DNA of 43,952 nucleotides from Candidatus Nutricula glyptotermitis. Lineage in GTDB: Bacteria; Actinomycetota; Actinomycetes; Actinomycetales; Bifidobacteriaceae. The notes under the pieces are model-generated. The model searched no databases and was not told the origin of the DNA. It was given only the letters and a program-made list of their open reading frames with translations. Shown here piece after piece: positions 15,067 to 25,979 of this stretch. Position 1 is the first letter of the stretch, and each line of letters begins with the position of its first letter. The translations under genes and the position numbers were made by a program. The stretch lies in contig JAISFQ010000119.1 of the NCBI GenBank assembly GCA_031263495.1, positions 1 to 43,952 on the forward strand. Direction: 5' to 3'.

Positions 15067-16374
15067 ATGGCAAATGAAATAGAGCCAGAAGAAAGTAACA
15101 TAGAGGGACTTAAACAAGAAGAGGAACTCAATGACAGTCTGGAAACAGACATAGGACTCGTAGAAAACGATGCGTCGCTTGCGGCGGTTGGAGAGTATGA
15201 AGAGGATGTTGTGCGCGAAACAGAAAGTGAGAGAAAGGCTGTGGCGCAGGAGAAGGTGACTTCTCGCGATAAAGGCGTGCATGAGCATGCCAAAAAAGGG
15301 CGTTCAGATAAGAATATGCAGAGTGCGCATACGAGTTCGAAGCCTGCCGAAGGCATGTCGACGAAAAAACTTACGACGATTCTTGTTGCTTGTGTTGCTG
15401 TGGCATTAATAGTCGGAGCAGGCATTATGTATTTGTTTATGTCAGGCGCTTTCGAACCTAGCGGTTTGCAAGGCATAAAATATTCACAGGAAGGTGAAAA
15501 TCCGCCGACTATTAGTGTTCCGAAGAATATGGAGAGCGCAAAGGACGGTGACACAATCATTTTGCAGGAAGGAACAGGTGAAGAGATAGTCGATGGAAGT
15601 GTTATTTCATTACAGGCTGTGATTTATGATGCACTTGCAGGTGAAGAGTTGCAAAACACTTGGACGACTAACGCTGCAGAGTCAATGACTTACTCGGAAG
15701 TGGCAGTTTATGAGCCGATTTATAATGCATTAAAGGGACAGAAAGTCGGCGTTGCATTCGCTTGGGTCACAGAAGCCGAAGCATCGGAGGATGCTGAAAC
15801 GGGCGAATCTACACCTGCCACGAAGCACGTCGGTATTGGCACAATTGTCGCATTGCTTCCAAGCAGAGCAGAAGGCACTGCAAAGACGCTTGACTCAAAG
15901 TTACCGCAAGTCACGCTTGCAGATAATGGCGCACCGTCGATTAAAATCCCAAGTGGCTTTGTGCCAGATAAAGATTCAGTTACGAGTGAAGTCACGATTG
16001 AAGGCACAGGAGAGGAAGTTTTGAGCACGGACACGGTCACTGTGCAATATACAGGCTGGTTGACTGATGGCACACAGTTCGATTCGAGTTGGGAAAGTGG
16101 TTCTGCATTTAGTTTTTCGTTAGATGGTGGCGTAATTGATGGTTGGACGCAAGGACTTATGGGCAAAAAAGTTGGTTCACAAGTGTTGCTAGTCGTTCCA
16201 CCATCTTATGGTTACGGTGAAGATGCGCAAGGCGATATACCAGGAAACTCGACACTTATTTTCGTTGTAGACATTTTAGGACGCGTACCTGCGGCTGAAG
16301 CAGAGGATATTGAAAGCGACGAACTTTCTGAGGAAGATTTGGCTGAACTGGAGTATGAGGAGGCGGACGAATAA
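15067..16374 (+). CDS. Membrane-anchored FKBP-type peptidyl-prolyl isomerase
   Basis: 435 residues from ATG 15067, which follows GGAGG at 7 nt; a TTG four codons upstream is unlikely. An acidic N-terminal region (1-100) precedes a membrane anchor (about 101-126), then an extracytoplasmic part with a C-terminal FKBP domain: VTVQYTGWLTDGTQFDSSW, VIDGWTQGLMGKKVG and YGYGEDAQGDIPGNSTLIF. The middle region (residues about 160-280) looks like a degenerate second FKBP domain. The enzyme would help fold secreted proteins. It has its own promoter (TATACT at 15041-15046). The acidic tail is rich in Glu and Asp. Confidence 0.9.
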   Translation: MANEIEPEESNIEGLKQEEELNDSLETDIGLVENDASLAAVGEYEEDVVRETESERKAVAQEKVTSRDKGVHEHAKKGRSDKNMQSAHTSSKPAEGMSTKKLTTILVACVAVALIVGAGIMYLFMSGAFEPSGLQGIKYSQEGENPPTISVPKNMESAKDGDTIILQEGTGEEIVDGSVISLQAVIYDALAGEELQNTWTTNAAESMTYSEVAVYEPIYNALKGQKVGVAFAWVTEAEASEDAETGESTPATKHVGIGTIVALLPSRAEGTAKTLDSKLPQVTLADNGAPSIKIPSGFVPDKDSVTSEVTIEGTGEEVLSTDTVTVQYTGWLTDGTQFDSSWESGSAFSFSLDGGVIDGWTQGLMGKKVGSQVLLVVPPSYGYGEDAQGDIPGNSTLIFVVDILGRVPAAEAEDIESDELSEEDLAELEYEEADE

Positions 16375-16701
16375 GTTGCTCTGTATAACATACCGACCGC
16401 CGGTAGGTTAACTAATAATGAGTAATTGGAATCGGCATTCGCTTGCTAGATGACAAGGTGGTACTCAGAACCTTGCACTACCCCCACTCAGAACCCCGCA
16501 CAACTCCCACTCTGAATTCTGTGTAGGAAAACGCGATTGAGCGTTCGACCCCAGGTGAAGGAAAATGCGATTGAGCATTTGACCCCCTGTGACCCAGCGC
16601 GTAAGCGCGTAACGTGATGCGGGACTTTAAAACGATGTGTGAGCGTAGCGAACTCCTTATATTTATAGTGTGAGCAATAGCGAATGCGTTTAATTGCATT
16701 A
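16375..16701. repeat. Repeat fragments between the FKBP gene and the R-M operon
   Basis: Pieces of the hairpin-repeat family: a heptad remnant (16417), the GGAAAATGCGATTGAGCA segment in two copies (about 16526 and 16559), and AACTCC/GTGTGAGC linkers. No gene is seen. Confidence 0.7.
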
Positions 16702-16732
16702 TTTTACACAGTTTTTGAAAAAAGTGTGTGTT
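16702..16732. repeat. Left quasi-palindrome of the R-M/AbiE block
   Basis: TTTACACAG-TTTTT-G-AAAAA-AGTGTGT. It matches the reverse complement of 22745-22776 at nearly every position. One copy lies on each side of the operon; it could be a boundary mark or a bidirectional terminator. Confidence 0.6.
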
Positions 16733-16737
16733 TTGAG

Positions 16738-16766
16738 TTGGAATTTCGGAAACAGTGTGCTATACT
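16738..16766 (+). promoter_or_regulatory. Promoter of the mod-res-abiE operon
   Basis: TTGGAA (16738-16743), 17-nt spacer, TATACT (16761-16766); about 43 nt of leader before the mod ATG. Confidence 0.6.
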
Positions 16767-16815
16767 TTATATGTAGTGTTGTGAATTGCGGGAACGCAGG
16801 TTGGAGGTAAAGGCG

Positions 16816-18726
16816 ATGGAAAAAGAAAGGCAAGACCAATTAAATGGAGCGCTTGCAGAGATTACTGATCGCATTAAAAGAGGGCTAGAAGTGCCTACAG
16901 ATTTAGCGCACATTCTATTCCCAGATAGAATGCGCGAGTGCAAATTGATGTATTACGGAAAAGAGAGTGAAGAAAGCATTATTGCAAATACGCTTCCACT
17001 GCCCCTGCAGCCTGAAAAAAGTTTTCCGACTTGTGACAAAAAACCAAAAAACGATGACAGTTGGAAAAATATGTTAATTTTTGGCGACAATTTGCAGGTG
17101 TTAAAAAATTTGTTTGATTTAAAAAAGAAAGGTAAATTAAAAAATGCCGACGGAACTGATGGCGTACGACTCGTATACATTGACCCACCATTTTCAACGC
17201 GCAGAGACTTCCACACTACAAGCGAAGACCAAAAAGCATATGCAGACAAAGTGGCAGGAGCACAGTTTTTAGAATGGTTGCGTAAACGTTTAGTTTTACT
17301 TAAAAAAGTGTTGGCAGACGATGGAAGCATTTATGTACATATGGATTACAGAAAAGGACATTACGTTAAGGTGCTTATGGATGAAATTTTTGGAGAAAGT
17401 AAGTTTAGAAATGAAATTGTGTGGGGATATTCTGGTTCAGGTCAATCTCCAAGACATTTTAAGAGAAAGCATGACGTGATTTATTTTTATAGCAAATCAA
17501 ACGAATGGATATTTAATGCCGAAGCGGTCGGAGTTGTTAAAACCGAAACGCAAAAGAAAAAGTACACAGGACGTGACGAACAGGGGCAGTATAAAGAGTA
17601 CGCACATAGTGACGGCAAAGTTTATCGCCAATATTGGGACGAAAATAGCTATTTGCCACGTAACGACTGGTGGGATGATATCTATGTAATACAAAGTCAC
17701 AACGAGCGCACAGGGTATCCAACCCAAAAACCTGAAGCTCTGCTCGCACGCATCATAAAAGCGTCTTCAAATCCTGGAGACATAGTTCTTGATTGTTTTG
17801 CAGGAAGTGGAACGACTGCTACGGTCGCTGAAAAACTTGGTAGGCGATGGATAAGCTGCGATGTTGGAAAGCTGTCCATATACACGCAACAAAAACGGCT
17901 GTTAAATATAGCAGAGAGCAAAGACCTAGAGAAAAGCAAGAAAAAATACGGAAAGCAACCCACTCCATTTACTCTTTATTCTGCTGGACTTTACGACGAA
18001 GAAAAACTTAACAGATTTGATAAGAGCGAATGGAAAAAGTTTGCACTTGCTCTTTGGGGATGCTCGCCAGTTAGTGATATTGAAAAGTCCAAAATTAATG
18101 GCATACAGTTTGATGGCACTCGTGATGGGAATTATGTAAAAGTGTATACGCCACATGAGCTGGCTAAAGATGTGCAAATATCAGAAGAAACCATTCACTC
18201 TATTCATCAACGCGCCGGCTCTGTAATAGGAAATGCTGCATACATTATCGCCCCTAGAAGCAAATTCGCATTCGTTGACGATGAGATAAAATTTGGCAAA
18301 ACGACCTACAACATTCTTCGTGTTCCTTTTTCTCTGTTAGCAAACTTTACAGAAAACTATACCGCACCACTTCAACCAAAAAACGAAAACGATATAAACG
18401 AGGGAGTCGATTCTGTCGGGTTTGACTTTATTCAACCGCCTGTCCTCGAGTACGAGATTAAAGACGAAAAAATAATTATCAAGCGTTTTGAAACAAAATC
18501 GCGCATAAAAGGAAGAGATGTTTCGCACCAAATGGATGCCTTTTCTATGTTGCTGATTGATTATGACTATGACGGCAAGATGTTTGATTTGGATGAAGTT
18601 TTTTATTCTAAAGATTTTAAAGGAAACGCACATAAGTTCGACGCAAAAAAAATCAAAAAAACCGCTATGCTTATCTTTGTTGATAAGTTTGGAAACGAAA
18701 GGAGAGTGACCGTTGATGGAAAATGA
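16816..18726 (+). CDS. mod: Type III restriction-modification system methyltransferase (Mod)
   Basis: 636 residues from ATG 16816 (GGAGG at 8 nt); a TTG ten codons upstream is less likely. Mod transfers methyl from SAM to adenine in the recognition site and provides site recognition for Res. The catalytic DPPF (123-126) precedes the SAM-binding DCFAGSGTT (326-334), the order of beta-class N6-adenine methyltransferases. The region between holds the target recognition part; the C-terminal 250 residues probably contact Res. First gene of the operon; its end overlaps the start of res. Confidence 0.93.
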   Translation: MEKERQDQLNGALAEITDRIKRGLEVPTDLAHILFPDRMRECKLMYYGKESEESIIANTLPLPLQPEKSFPTCDKKPKNDDSWKNMLIFGDNLQVLKNLFDLKKKGKLKNADGTDGVRLVYIDPPFSTRRDFHTTSEDQKAYADKVAGAQFLEWLRKRLVLLKKVLADDGSIYVHMDYRKGHYVKVLMDEIFGESKFRNEIVWGYSGSGQSPRHFKRKHDVIYFYSKSNEWIFNAEAVGVVKTETQKKKYTGRDEQGQYKEYAHSDGKVYRQYWDENSYLPRNDWWDDIYVIQSHNERTGYPTQKPEALLARIIKASSNPGDIVLDCFAGSGTTATVAEKLGRRWISCDVGKLSIYTQQKRLLNIAESKDLEKSKKKYGKQPTPFTLYSAGLYDEEKLNRFDKSEWKKFALALWGCSPVSDIEKSKINGIQFDGTRDGNYVKVYTPHELAKDVQISEETIHSIHQRAGSVIGNAAYIIAPRSKFAFVDDEIKFGKTTYNILRVPFSLLANFTENYTAPLQPKNENDINEGVDSVGFDFIQPPVLEYEIKDEKIIIKRFETKSRIKGRDVSHQMDAFSMLLIDYDYDGKMFDLDEVFYSKDFKGNAHKFDAKKIKKTAMLIFVDKFGNERRVTVDGK

Positions 18727-21316
18727 CGACAAAATAAGAGCGAAGAACGCGGATTTGGTTCTTAAAGTTAGTGAAAACGTGGATATTTCTGTTTGGGACG
18801 AAGGAGTATATTATCAATTTGTTGACAAGTTATGCAGAAACCGCAAGTATCAGAAAGAGGCAATTTTTACCACTTTAAGGTATTTACTTGGTGGACAATA
18901 CAAAAACCTTGAAGAGCTAGCAAAGGAAAACTTTGACTCATCAGAAAAACTGAAAGAGGTTTACCGCAACAATTTTGATAGTCTAAGAAGATCTTTGCCG
19001 TTTCCTAACAAACTTTCTGCTTCGCTTGATTTGGCTACAGGAACAGGAAAAAGTTATGTACTGTATGCTTTGGCAGCCATTATGATGTCAAGCGGTGCTG
19101 TTGATCAGGTGCTTGTCGTGGTTCCAAGCGTGACAATTGAAACTGAGTTAACAAAAAAGTTTACACAGCTAGCAGAAGACAGTGAACTTGCAAGACTGTT
19201 ATTAGATACAGGAATGTCTCCACCGCGTATTATTAATGGTTCGGAAAGTATAACCGAAGGGTCGATTTGTATAGAGAACCGCGATGCAGTTTACCGAAAC
19301 GCAAGAACATCTATATCTGACAGCCTTAAAGATAAAGGCGAAAGAACACTTTTATTGAACGACGAAGTTCATCATATTTATAACACGTCATCAAATGAGT
19401 GGCGAAAATTTATAAACGACGAGTACGAAAACGGTATAAATTTCAAATATGTTATAGGAGTTTCAGGTACTTGCTATAAGGGAACTAATGCGCAAAATGC
19501 AAATAACTATTTTTCTGACGTAATTTACAGATATTCGCTAAAAACTGCAATTGAGAATAACTTTGCAAAGAAAGTAGAGTATATTCCAGGCGAAGAATTA
19601 CCAAGCGGCTCTTATGAAAAATGGCAGGTAATAACGAAATCGCACGAAAGCATTAGAAATGAGTTAGCATCGACTTATGGCGAGTTGCCTATTTCTATTG
19701 TTGTTGCGCGTGATATACAAACCTGTAAAAACGTTGCTAAAGAATTCAAAGGTTACCTTAAAGAAAGATACGGATATTCAGAAGATGAAGTCAATGAAAA
19801 AGTGCTAGTCGTGCATAGTAACTCCGATGCGGCGAGTGATAGAATCAAACTTAAGCATGTTGACGAACCAGAAAACCCAGTTGAATGGATATTTTCGGTT
19901 TCTATGCTAACAGAAGGTTGGGATGTGAAAAGGGTTTTTCAAATAATACCGCATGAGGAAAGAGCCTTTAATTCAAAACTGCTTATTGCTCAAGTGATGG
20001 GGCGTGGTCTCAGAATTCCTGACGAATGGTTAAATAAATGGGGCGATTGCAGAGTTAGAATATTCAATCACGCGAAATGGGCAGAAAGCATACAAAGACT
20101 CGTTGATGAAATACTAGAGTTTGAACTGTTTATAACGTCAGTAGTAGATAACAACTCTCCATATAATTTTGAACTGCAAAACGTCAATTATAGTACAACT
20201 TGTGACGTGATAGACACTCCCAAAAAAAGTCCATACAAATGGCTAGAAAAAGAATACATTACATTACCGACTATTGAGGCAAACCACGAACAAGAATACG
20301 ACTTTACCGATGTTATAGGAGAGCATACTTCTGCGCTGATTGCGGCGTATTCAAATAAAACTTTTACTATTGAAGACGCGGCTAGAGTAATTGATGACTT
20401 GTTTGGTGATTTGGATCAAGAGTTCGGCGAAGAAAAAATTAACTTAACGGAGTATTACAGGTCTAAATGGAACATAAAACGACTCGAAAAAATGATAAAG
20501 CTGTCTCTTAAAAAGTCAGGAAATGCCGTCATAACGAAAGAGCTTATGAGTAAGATTAAGCAATCAGTAGGAACTTTAAAAAGGACAGGAAACAAAACCC
20601 CTATATATAGTCCGATTCCAAACGACTACTTTAAGAGTAACACAAAAGATGATGTTCGTAGCGTAACTGTACGCGCTAGTTCTTTAAAAGCACATTCAGC
20701 AATCTTTTGGACAGACGAAACTCAAAATTTCATAGAGGAAGAGCAAAAAAGCTTTTATGACGAAGTTACAATAGAAGTTGATATGATGGGCAAACCGGTA
20801 TACAATCAGCAGAAAGTTGCGAATGCGTTTAATTTTAAAACTCCGCAAAGCCTAGTTATAGCAGATTCTAGACCAGAAGTGGAATTTATTAAACGGTTAA
20901 CAGACTCAAAGCATAACAAAAACATTAATAAATGGATAAAGTCGCCGAGCACGGGGTTTTATTCAATTGAATACACGTGGGAAAAAAAGACGCACCACCA
21001 AAAGGACAGTTTCAACCCTGATTTCTTTTTAATTGCTGGGGACAGGGTTATCGTTGCAGAAGTAAAAGATGATGAGCAAATCGGCGATATGTCTGATGAA
21101 AACAAGGGTAAATGGCGTGCTGCAATAAAACATTTTAAGTACATAAACGATTATCTGAAAGAGCAAGGAAGCAGTATACAATATGTATTTACCATGATTA
21201 CACCACAAAGTTACGAAGCGTTTTTTAACACCATAACGTCTGACAATGTAAGTGAAATCGATGATTTTAACAGTTTTTTAGACGCAGAAATGCGTGGAAG
21301 GAGTGCAGATGACTAA
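18716..21316 (+). CDS. res: Type III restriction endonuclease/helicase subunit (Res)
   Basis: 866 residues from ATG 18716; TTG at 18713 has better spacing to AGGAG (8 nt), so either may serve. Motifs: Walker A ATGTGKS (107-113), DEVHH (216-220, motif II), QVMGRGLR (426-433, motif VI). The C-terminal nuclease shows NPDF (Asp769) and EVK (Glu782, Lys784), a PD-(D/E)xK site. All catalytic parts appear intact. It overlaps mod by 11 bp and abiEi by 8 bp, so the whole set is translationally coupled. Confidence 0.93.
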   Translation: MENDDKIRAKNADLVLKVSENVDISVWDEGVYYQFVDKLCRNRKYQKEAIFTTLRYLLGGQYKNLEELAKENFDSSEKLKEVYRNNFDSLRRSLPFPNKLSASLDLATGTGKSYVLYALAAIMMSSGAVDQVLVVVPSVTIETELTKKFTQLAEDSELARLLLDTGMSPPRIINGSESITEGSICIENRDAVYRNARTSISDSLKDKGERTLLLNDEVHHIYNTSSNEWRKFINDEYENGINFKYVIGVSGTCYKGTNAQNANNYFSDVIYRYSLKTAIENNFAKKVEYIPGEELPSGSYEKWQVITKSHESIRNELASTYGELPISIVVARDIQTCKNVAKEFKGYLKERYGYSEDEVNEKVLVVHSNSDAASDRIKLKHVDEPENPVEWIFSVSMLTEGWDVKRVFQIIPHEERAFNSKLLIAQVMGRGLRIPDEWLNKWGDCRVRIFNHAKWAESIQRLVDEILEFELFITSVVDNNSPYNFELQNVNYSTTCDVIDTPKKSPYKWLEKEYITLPTIEANHEQEYDFTDVIGEHTSALIAAYSNKTFTIEDAARVIDDLFGDLDQEFGEEKINLTEYYRSKWNIKRLEKMIKLSLKKSGNAVITKELMSKIKQSVGTLKRTGNKTPIYSPIPNDYFKSNTKDDVRSVTVRASSLKAHSAIFWTDETQNFIEEEQKSFYDEVTIEVDMMGKPVYNQQKVANAFNFKTPQSLVIADSRPEVEFIKRLTDSKHNKNINKWIKSPSTGFYSIEYTWEKKTHHQKDSFNPDFFLIAGDRVIVAEVKDDEQIGDMSDENKGKWRAAIKHFKYINDYLKEQGSSIQYVFTMITPQSYEAFFNTITSDNVSEIDDFNSFLDAEMRGRSADD

Positions 21317-21902
21317 AACAGATTTATTGCACGATTTCATAACCACGCAAAACGGTGGCTACATAACCCACAAAGATGCCGTTGAAATGGGATATGGAGC
21401 AAATGCATTGCGCACTTTAATCAAGAACGGAAAACTATATAAAGCAGGTGAAGGGGTATATGCTCAACCACATATACTAGAAGATCCGTTTTTTGAGTAT
21501 TCTGTACGGTTCTCAAGAGGGATTTTTTCGTTGAATACTGCGCTCTACCTGCGCGACATGTCCGACAGAACGCCTATCAAATACGATATGTCCTTCCCTG
21601 TAAATTATGGAACAGCAAATTTGCCTGATGACATAGTACCGTTCCGCGAATCAAGCAAAACATATGGAATCGGAGCGGAAACAGTAAACACTCCTGCTGG
21701 GAATAAGGTAAAGTGTTATTCTGTCGAACGAACTCTTTGCGATATTGTTCGTCCAGTAAATAAACTTGACAGAGCGATTGTCGTGGCGGCATTTAAGTAT
21801 TACGTACGTAACATGAAGCAGGACATAGGAAAACTGTTTGCGTACGCAAAACTTTTAGGTGTTAATGAAAAAATTAGTAGTTATATGGAGGTGCTACAAT
21901 GA
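21309..21902 (+). CDS. Type IV toxin-antitoxin system AbiEi family antitoxin
   Basis: 197 residues from ATG 21309, chosen because GGAAGGAG lies 5-6 nt upstream; a GTG five codons before is in frame. AbiEi proteins are DNA-binding antitoxins with an N-terminal winged helix (here DLLHDFITTQNGGYITHKDA and the following residues) and a C-terminal domain (VKCYSVERTLCDIVR). They repress their operon and counter AbiEii without binding it. Here the gene sits inside a restriction operon, so autoregulation could extend to res/mod only if it binds upstream. Its ATG overlaps the res stop. Confidence 0.85.
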   Translation: MTKTDLLHDFITTQNGGYITHKDAVEMGYGANALRTLIKNGKLYKAGEGVYAQPHILEDPFFEYSVRFSRGIFSLNTALYLRDMSDRTPIKYDMSFPVNYGTANLPDDIVPFRESSKTYGIGAETVNTPAGNKVKCYSVERTLCDIVRPVNKLDRAIVVAAFKYYVRNMKQDIGKLFAYAKLLGVNEKISSYMEVLQ

Positions 21903-22744
21903 AAAATGAAGCGATGAGTTTAATGCAAAGGTTGAAAAATGTCGCAGAAGAAAAAGGTATAAATGCACAAATAGTTCAGCAGAACTATATGTTTGAGCGG
22001 TTTTTAATTAAACTGTCCCACTCTAGGTACAAAAATAATTTCATACTCAAAGGCGGTTTTTTAGTCGCATCACTTATTGATATTTCAAATAGAACTACGA
22101 AAGACATTGATGCTTTGGTTGGCAATATGGTTTTTTCTAAAGACGCTGTCACTAATATGTTTGAAGAGATTCTTGCAATTGAACTTGACGATAATATCAA
22201 TTTTCAAATCACAAAAGTTGCTCCGATTCGCGAAGATGATGAATATGGAGGCTTCAGACTTACAGTTAAGGCAGGGCATTATGGATCTAATTTTACTTTA
22301 CAATTTGATATTTCTACAGGCGACATTATTGATCCGCCAGGCGAAACAGCCTATACATATCATCCACTTTTCAGTAATGAAACGATTGACATTTTGACGT
22401 ACAGCCTTGAAACTATTCTTGCTGAAAAGTTACAGACAATATTTTCAAGACGCGAAAGTACAACAAGAATGCATGATTATTTTGATGTGTACATAATCAA
22501 AAAACTCAAAAGCAATGATATTCGTTATGACATTTTAGACACTGCTATCAAAAACACTGCCAAACACAGGGACACCGAGGATGCGTTTTTGAAATGGGAT
22601 AATACCTTAGAAGTGCTAGTTTCAAATGAGAAATTGCTGATGTCGTGGAAGGGGTATAGAGAAAGTAACCCTTATGTTGAAAATGTTGAATTTTCTGAAA
22701 CTATTGACGCAATAAGAATAATTATGACCAGTCTTAACGTTTAA
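21899..22744 (+). CDS. AbiEii family nucleotidyltransferase toxin
   Basis: 281 residues; ATG overlaps the abiEi stop (ATGA) and GGAGG lies 7 nt upstream. AbiEii toxins are nucleotidyltransferase-fold enzymes of the DNA polymerase beta superfamily that inhibit growth, in characterised members by adding nucleotides to tRNA. The signature is complete: KGG (51-53) and RTTKDID (65-71) form motif I, with AEKLQT and R190-MHDYFD downstream. It completes a type III R-M plus AbiE operon. The natural trigger is unknown. Confidence 0.88.
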   Translation: MKNEAMSLMQRLKNVAEEKGINAQIVQQNYMFERFLIKLSHSRYKNNFILKGGFLVASLIDISNRTTKDIDALVGNMVFSKDAVTNMFEEILAIELDDNINFQITKVAPIREDDEYGGFRLTVKAGHYGSNFTLQFDISTGDIIDPPGETAYTYHPLFSNETIDILTYSLETILAEKLQTIFSRRESTTRMHDYFDVYIIKKLKSNDIRYDILDTAIKNTAKHRDTEDAFLKWDNTLEVLVSNEKLLMSWKGYRESNPYVENVEFSETIDAIRIIMTSLNV

Positions 22745-22776
22745 TTTTACACACTTTTTTGAAAAACTGTGTAAAT
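22745..22776. repeat. Right quasi-palindrome of the R-M/AbiE block
   Basis: TTTTACACA and TGTGTAAA arms around C-TTTTTT-G-AAAAA-C, directly after the abiEii stop. It is the counterpart of 16702-16732 in inverted orientation. It may also serve as a terminator, although no U run follows the stem. Confidence 0.6.
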
Positions 22777-22908
22777 ATGTGCGTTTTGTAAGCTTGCTGT
22801 AGCAGTGCCCCCAGCGACAAAATAGGGAGCAAAGTGCTAGGAATGCGAGCGAAGCTGTATTAAAATACCGCGAGCGAGCAATGACAACGCAATTTGCCCA
22901 TATTTTGA

Positions 22909-22988
22909 GGCAACACACCGAATTTAATATAGAAGTAAGAAATTTGTAAAAGTTCTTACTCAATTAATAAATTATTCGGTGTGTCGCC
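22909..22988. repeat. 80-bp imperfect palindrome downstream of mgtA
   Basis: GGCAACACACCGAAT (22909-22923) faces ATTCGGTGTGTCGCC (22974-22988), and AGTAAGAA faces TTCTTACT inside. It lies between two convergent genes. Probable bidirectional terminator or small non-autonomous repeat. Confidence 0.55.
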
Positions 22989-22999
22989 GTGCGCTGTGG

Positions 23000-25735
23000 C
23001 TACAACAGCTCCCCATACTTCCCTACAAACACGCCCTTAAGCCAAGTCACTACGAGCATATACAGCGCGACGGTCAGTAGTAGCCAAAAGAAGAACGAAA
23101 GCGGAAGCGCGGTTAAGCCAATGTATTGGGCGAATGGTGTGAACGGAATGGCTGTGAGCAGGGCAATGCCGGTAAATGTGAGCAACGTGACCTGCACGGA
23201 AGCGCGACTTTGAATGAACGGAATCTTAGGCGTGCGAATCAAGTGAATGACCAGCGTCTGCGTCCACATCGACTCCACAAACCAGCCAGCATGAAAAACC
23301 GCGATGAACAGCACTTGCGTAGGTTCGTCCGCAATCTCATTCCACATCAAACCGCCACACATCGTAGGGCAAATGACGAAAAACATCAGCAAATAGGTGG
23401 TAATGTCGAACACGGAACTCGTCGGACCGAACCACAGCATAAACTTTTCAATTGACTGCGCATTCCATTTACGCGGTACTGCCAAAAACTCCCTGTCCAC
23501 ATTGTCCCACGGAATCGCCATGCACGAAAGGTCATAAATCAAGTTGAGCAGGATTAATTGTATCGGCAACATCGGAATGAACGGCAGAAATGCACTCGCA
23601 ATCAGCACAGAAAACACATTGCCGAAATTGGAACTCGCAGTCATTTTAATGTGCTTAATCATGTTTGCATACGTTTTGCGACCCTCGATAATTCCCTGCT
23701 CAAGCACCATTAAGTCTTTTTCAAGCAAGATAACATCAGCAGACTCCTTCGCAATATCTACGGCGGTATCGACCGAAATGCCCACGTCAGACGCCTTCAT
23801 CGCAGCCGCATCGTTGATCCCATCGCCCATATAGCCGACGCTGTGCCCATTAGCACGAAGCGCAGTAATTACGCGTGCCTTCTGAGCAGGCGAAAGTTTA
23901 GCAAACACACTCACTTTTTCGCACACATCACGAAGTTCTGCGTCACTCATGTGCTCCAAATCTGAACCGAGCAATATACAATCCGCCGGTATGTTTACCT
24001 GCTTACAGACCGCGCGCGTGACTTTATCGTTGTCGCCAGTCAGTATTTTTACGCCTACACCATATTCCCTGAGCGCCCGAATCGCATTCGCAGTGGACTC
24101 CTTCGGTGGATCCAAAAACGCCAAATAGCCCATGAGCACCATATCTGCTTCATCAGCGACCGAAAATGCACCCACAGGCGACGGATCGGTTTTCTGCGCA
24201 ACCGCAATCACGCGCATGCCGTCCTCGTTCAATTCGTCGACTTTTTGCAGTATATACGCGCGAATATCATCAGTCAGCGGCAGTACTTTGCCTTCATATT
24301 CCGCATAATTACACACCGCAAGCATTTCCTCGACCGCGCCTTTCGTAATCATCTGCGTTTTGCCATTTTGCACCACCACACTCATGCGTCGCCTTTCGAA
24401 GTCAAACGGTATTTCGTCGACTTTCGTGTAGCGATTTGCAAGTCCACGCAGTTCAGAAGCACTTTCTTGCTCGCTATTTGTGCGCTCGATGATAGCAATG
24501 TCCATCAAGTTTTTGAGCCCAGTTTGATAGTAACTGTTCAAAAATGCATGACGAAGTACGCGTGAATCTTCGTGCCCGTGAATGTCCAGATGATACATCA
24601 GAACGACCTTATCTTGCGTCAAAGTGCCTGTCTTATCGGTGCACAAAATGTCCATTGACCCCAAGTTTTGGATGGAATTAAGGTTCTTTACTATGGTTTT
24701 TTCCTTCGACATCGCGACCGCACCCTTCGCAAGGCATGTCGTTACTATCATCGGCAACATTTCAGGCGTCAACCCGACTGCGACCGACAGCGCAAACAGT
24801 GCCGCTTCGACCCAATCGCCCTTCGTAAAACCGTTCACAAACAGCACGACAGGCACCATGACCAGCATAAAGCGTATTAACAGCCACGAAACCGAATTCA
24901 CGCCTTTCTCAAAACTTGTCTGCACAGGCTTTTCGCTCACGCCTTTTGCCATTTCCCCAAACACCGTATCATCGCCCACAGCCACAGTAATGCCTGTTGC
25001 ACTGCCACTTAATACGTCCGAACCCATAAACGCAAGGTTCTGTGTTTCAGTTAGTGCAATATTATCGCCAACACCGCCATCATCGCCCGCAACAGCAATA
25101 TCAGCAGTTTTTTCCACGACTACACTTTCGCCAGTTAACGCCGACTGACTTACGAACAAATCCTTCGCGTAAATAATGCGAATGTCCGCAGGAATCATAT
25201 CGCCAGCAGCCAAATGTACAATATCGCCTACCACCACATCTTCAATCGGAATCTCCTGCACACCGCTAACTTGCCGCTCAACGCTAGTAGTGGTTTTAAT
25301 CATCTTAAGCAAGTTTTCCGCCGCCTTACCGCTCCTAGTTTCCTGCACAAACTGCAAAATGCCCGAAAACATAACCATAGTCATGATGATAATCACAGTC
25401 GCGGGAGTTGCTTCGCCCGAATCTGCCAAAATAACATCAGTAAACAGCGATACAGCCGCAAGTACCAGTAAAATCACGGTAAACGGATTGATGAACGCAC
25501 CAATAATGCGCTTAAACAGTGGCGTTTTTTTGCCATGCGTGACTTCGTTTTCGCCATAAATGTCGCGCGAATCTTCCGCCACGTCCTCGGTCAAACCTCG
25601 AATACCGCTGTTGAACGCGACAAAAAGTTCCTCAACGCTTGCCTTGCTCGCCAGTTTTAACCTGTTCAGCACATCGTTTCTGTGCTCAGTTTCGGCGCGT
25701 GCACGCCTAGTCTCTAATAAATTGTTCCTTTTCAT
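23000..25735 (-). CDS. mgtA: Magnesium-translocating P-type ATPase
   Basis: 911 residues from ATG 25735 (an upstream TTG is also in frame; GGGG lies 8 nt before the ATG). MgtA imports Mg2+ across the membrane using ATP. Features: LTGES actuator loop, phosphorylated Asp in CTDKTGTLT, hinge GDGINDAAA and about ten hydrophobic segments, three or four before and six after the catalytic part. Length is normal for type IIIB pumps. The 240-nt leader contains a short ORF and alternative pairings (see 25735-25973), a typical setting for Mg2+-responsive control. Confidence 0.94.
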   Translation of the reverse strand: MKRNNLLETRRARAETEHRNDVLNRLKLASKASVEELFVAFNSGIRGLTEDVAEDSRDIYGENEVTHGKKTPLFKRIIGAFINPFTVILLVLAAVSLFTDVILADSGEATPATVIIIMTMVMFSGILQFVQETRSGKAAENLLKMIKTTTSVERQVSGVQEIPIEDVVVGDIVHLAAGDMIPADIRIIYAKDLFVSQSALTGESVVVEKTADIAVAGDDGGVGDNIALTETQNLAFMGSDVLSGSATGITVAVGDDTVFGEMAKGVSEKPVQTSFEKGVNSVSWLLIRFMLVMVPVVLFVNGFTKGDWVEAALFALSVAVGLTPEMLPMIVTTCLAKGAVAMSKEKTIVKNLNSIQNLGSMDILCTDKTGTLTQDKVVLMYHLDIHGHEDSRVLRHAFLNSYYQTGLKNLMDIAIIERTNSEQESASELRGLANRYTKVDEIPFDFERRRMSVVVQNGKTQMITKGAVEEMLAVCNYAEYEGKVLPLTDDIRAYILQKVDELNEDGMRVIAVAQKTDPSPVGAFSVADEADMVLMGYLAFLDPPKESTANAIRALREYGVGVKILTGDNDKVTRAVCKQVNIPADCILLGSDLEHMSDAELRDVCEKVSVFAKLSPAQKARVITALRANGHSVGYMGDGINDAAAMKASDVGISVDTAVDIAKESADVILLEKDLMVLEQGIIEGRKTYANMIKHIKMTASSNFGNVFSVLIASAFLPFIPMLPIQLILLNLIYDLSCMAIPWDNVDREFLAVPRKWNAQSIEKFMLWFGPTSSVFDITTYLLMFFVICPTMCGGLMWNEIADEPTQVLFIAVFHAGWFVESMWTQTLVIHLIRTPKIPFIQSRASVQVTLLTFTGIALLTAIPFTPFAQYIGLTALPLSFFFWLLLTVALYMLVVTWLKGVFVGKYGELL

Positions 25736-25973
25736 AGCCTGTACCCCTGTTACAAACAAAAAGATTTGGAATACAGCCCGTTTTTGATGAACTACATATA
25801 ATTAAGCGGTGACGAATAGAAATCTAGGTTTCTTTTTTACCACCACACATTGCCGCAGCCAATCACTATCTGGGCTGCATAAACTTCCAGATTCCATTTC
25901 GTTTTCACCTCCTAAACCAATAAATCCGCTCCAGCATCAAAAAAGCGCCAAAGCATGCAGAACTGTCCGCACA
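25736..25973 (-). promoter_or_regulatory. mgtA 5' leader with competing hairpins
   Basis: From the predicted start near 25973 to the mgtA ATG the leader is about 240 nt. Hairpin A pairs GCAGCC with GGCTGC inside the leader ORF (+ strand 25855-25860 with 25873-25878). Hairpin B pairs CAGCCC of the same ORF (25872-25877) with GGGCTG near mgtA (25774-25779), extended by GGAAT with ATTCC (+ 25768-25772). A and B exclude each other, so ribosome position on the leader ORF could set mgtA expression. I see no M-box landmarks. Confidence 0.6.
25802..25897 (-). CDS. mgtA leader peptide, 31 aa
   Basis: ATG 25897 follows AGGAGG at 10 nt, the best ribosome-binding site nearby. The peptide begins MESGSLCSPD and ends KKKPRFLFVTA: an acidic/proline part near the front and a basic, hydrophobic end. 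It fits the layout of Mg2+-sensing leader peptides such as mgtL in enterobacteria, though the sequence is unrelated. It lies between the mgtA promoter and mgtA, with 66 nt to the mgtA start. Confidence 0.6.
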   Translation of the reverse strand: MESGSLCSPDSDWLRQCVVVKKKPRFLFVTA

Positions 25974-25979
25974 GTTAAT

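Noticed and set aside
14926-15288. N-terminal extension of the alpha/beta hydrolase
   Set aside because: It would overlap the divergent FKBP gene and its promoter, and the family alignment starts at the ATG at 14925.
25736-25973. M-box (ykoK) magnesium riboswitch before mgtA
   Set aside because: I could not find the conserved M-box core; the leader instead carries an ORF with a strong ribosome-binding site.
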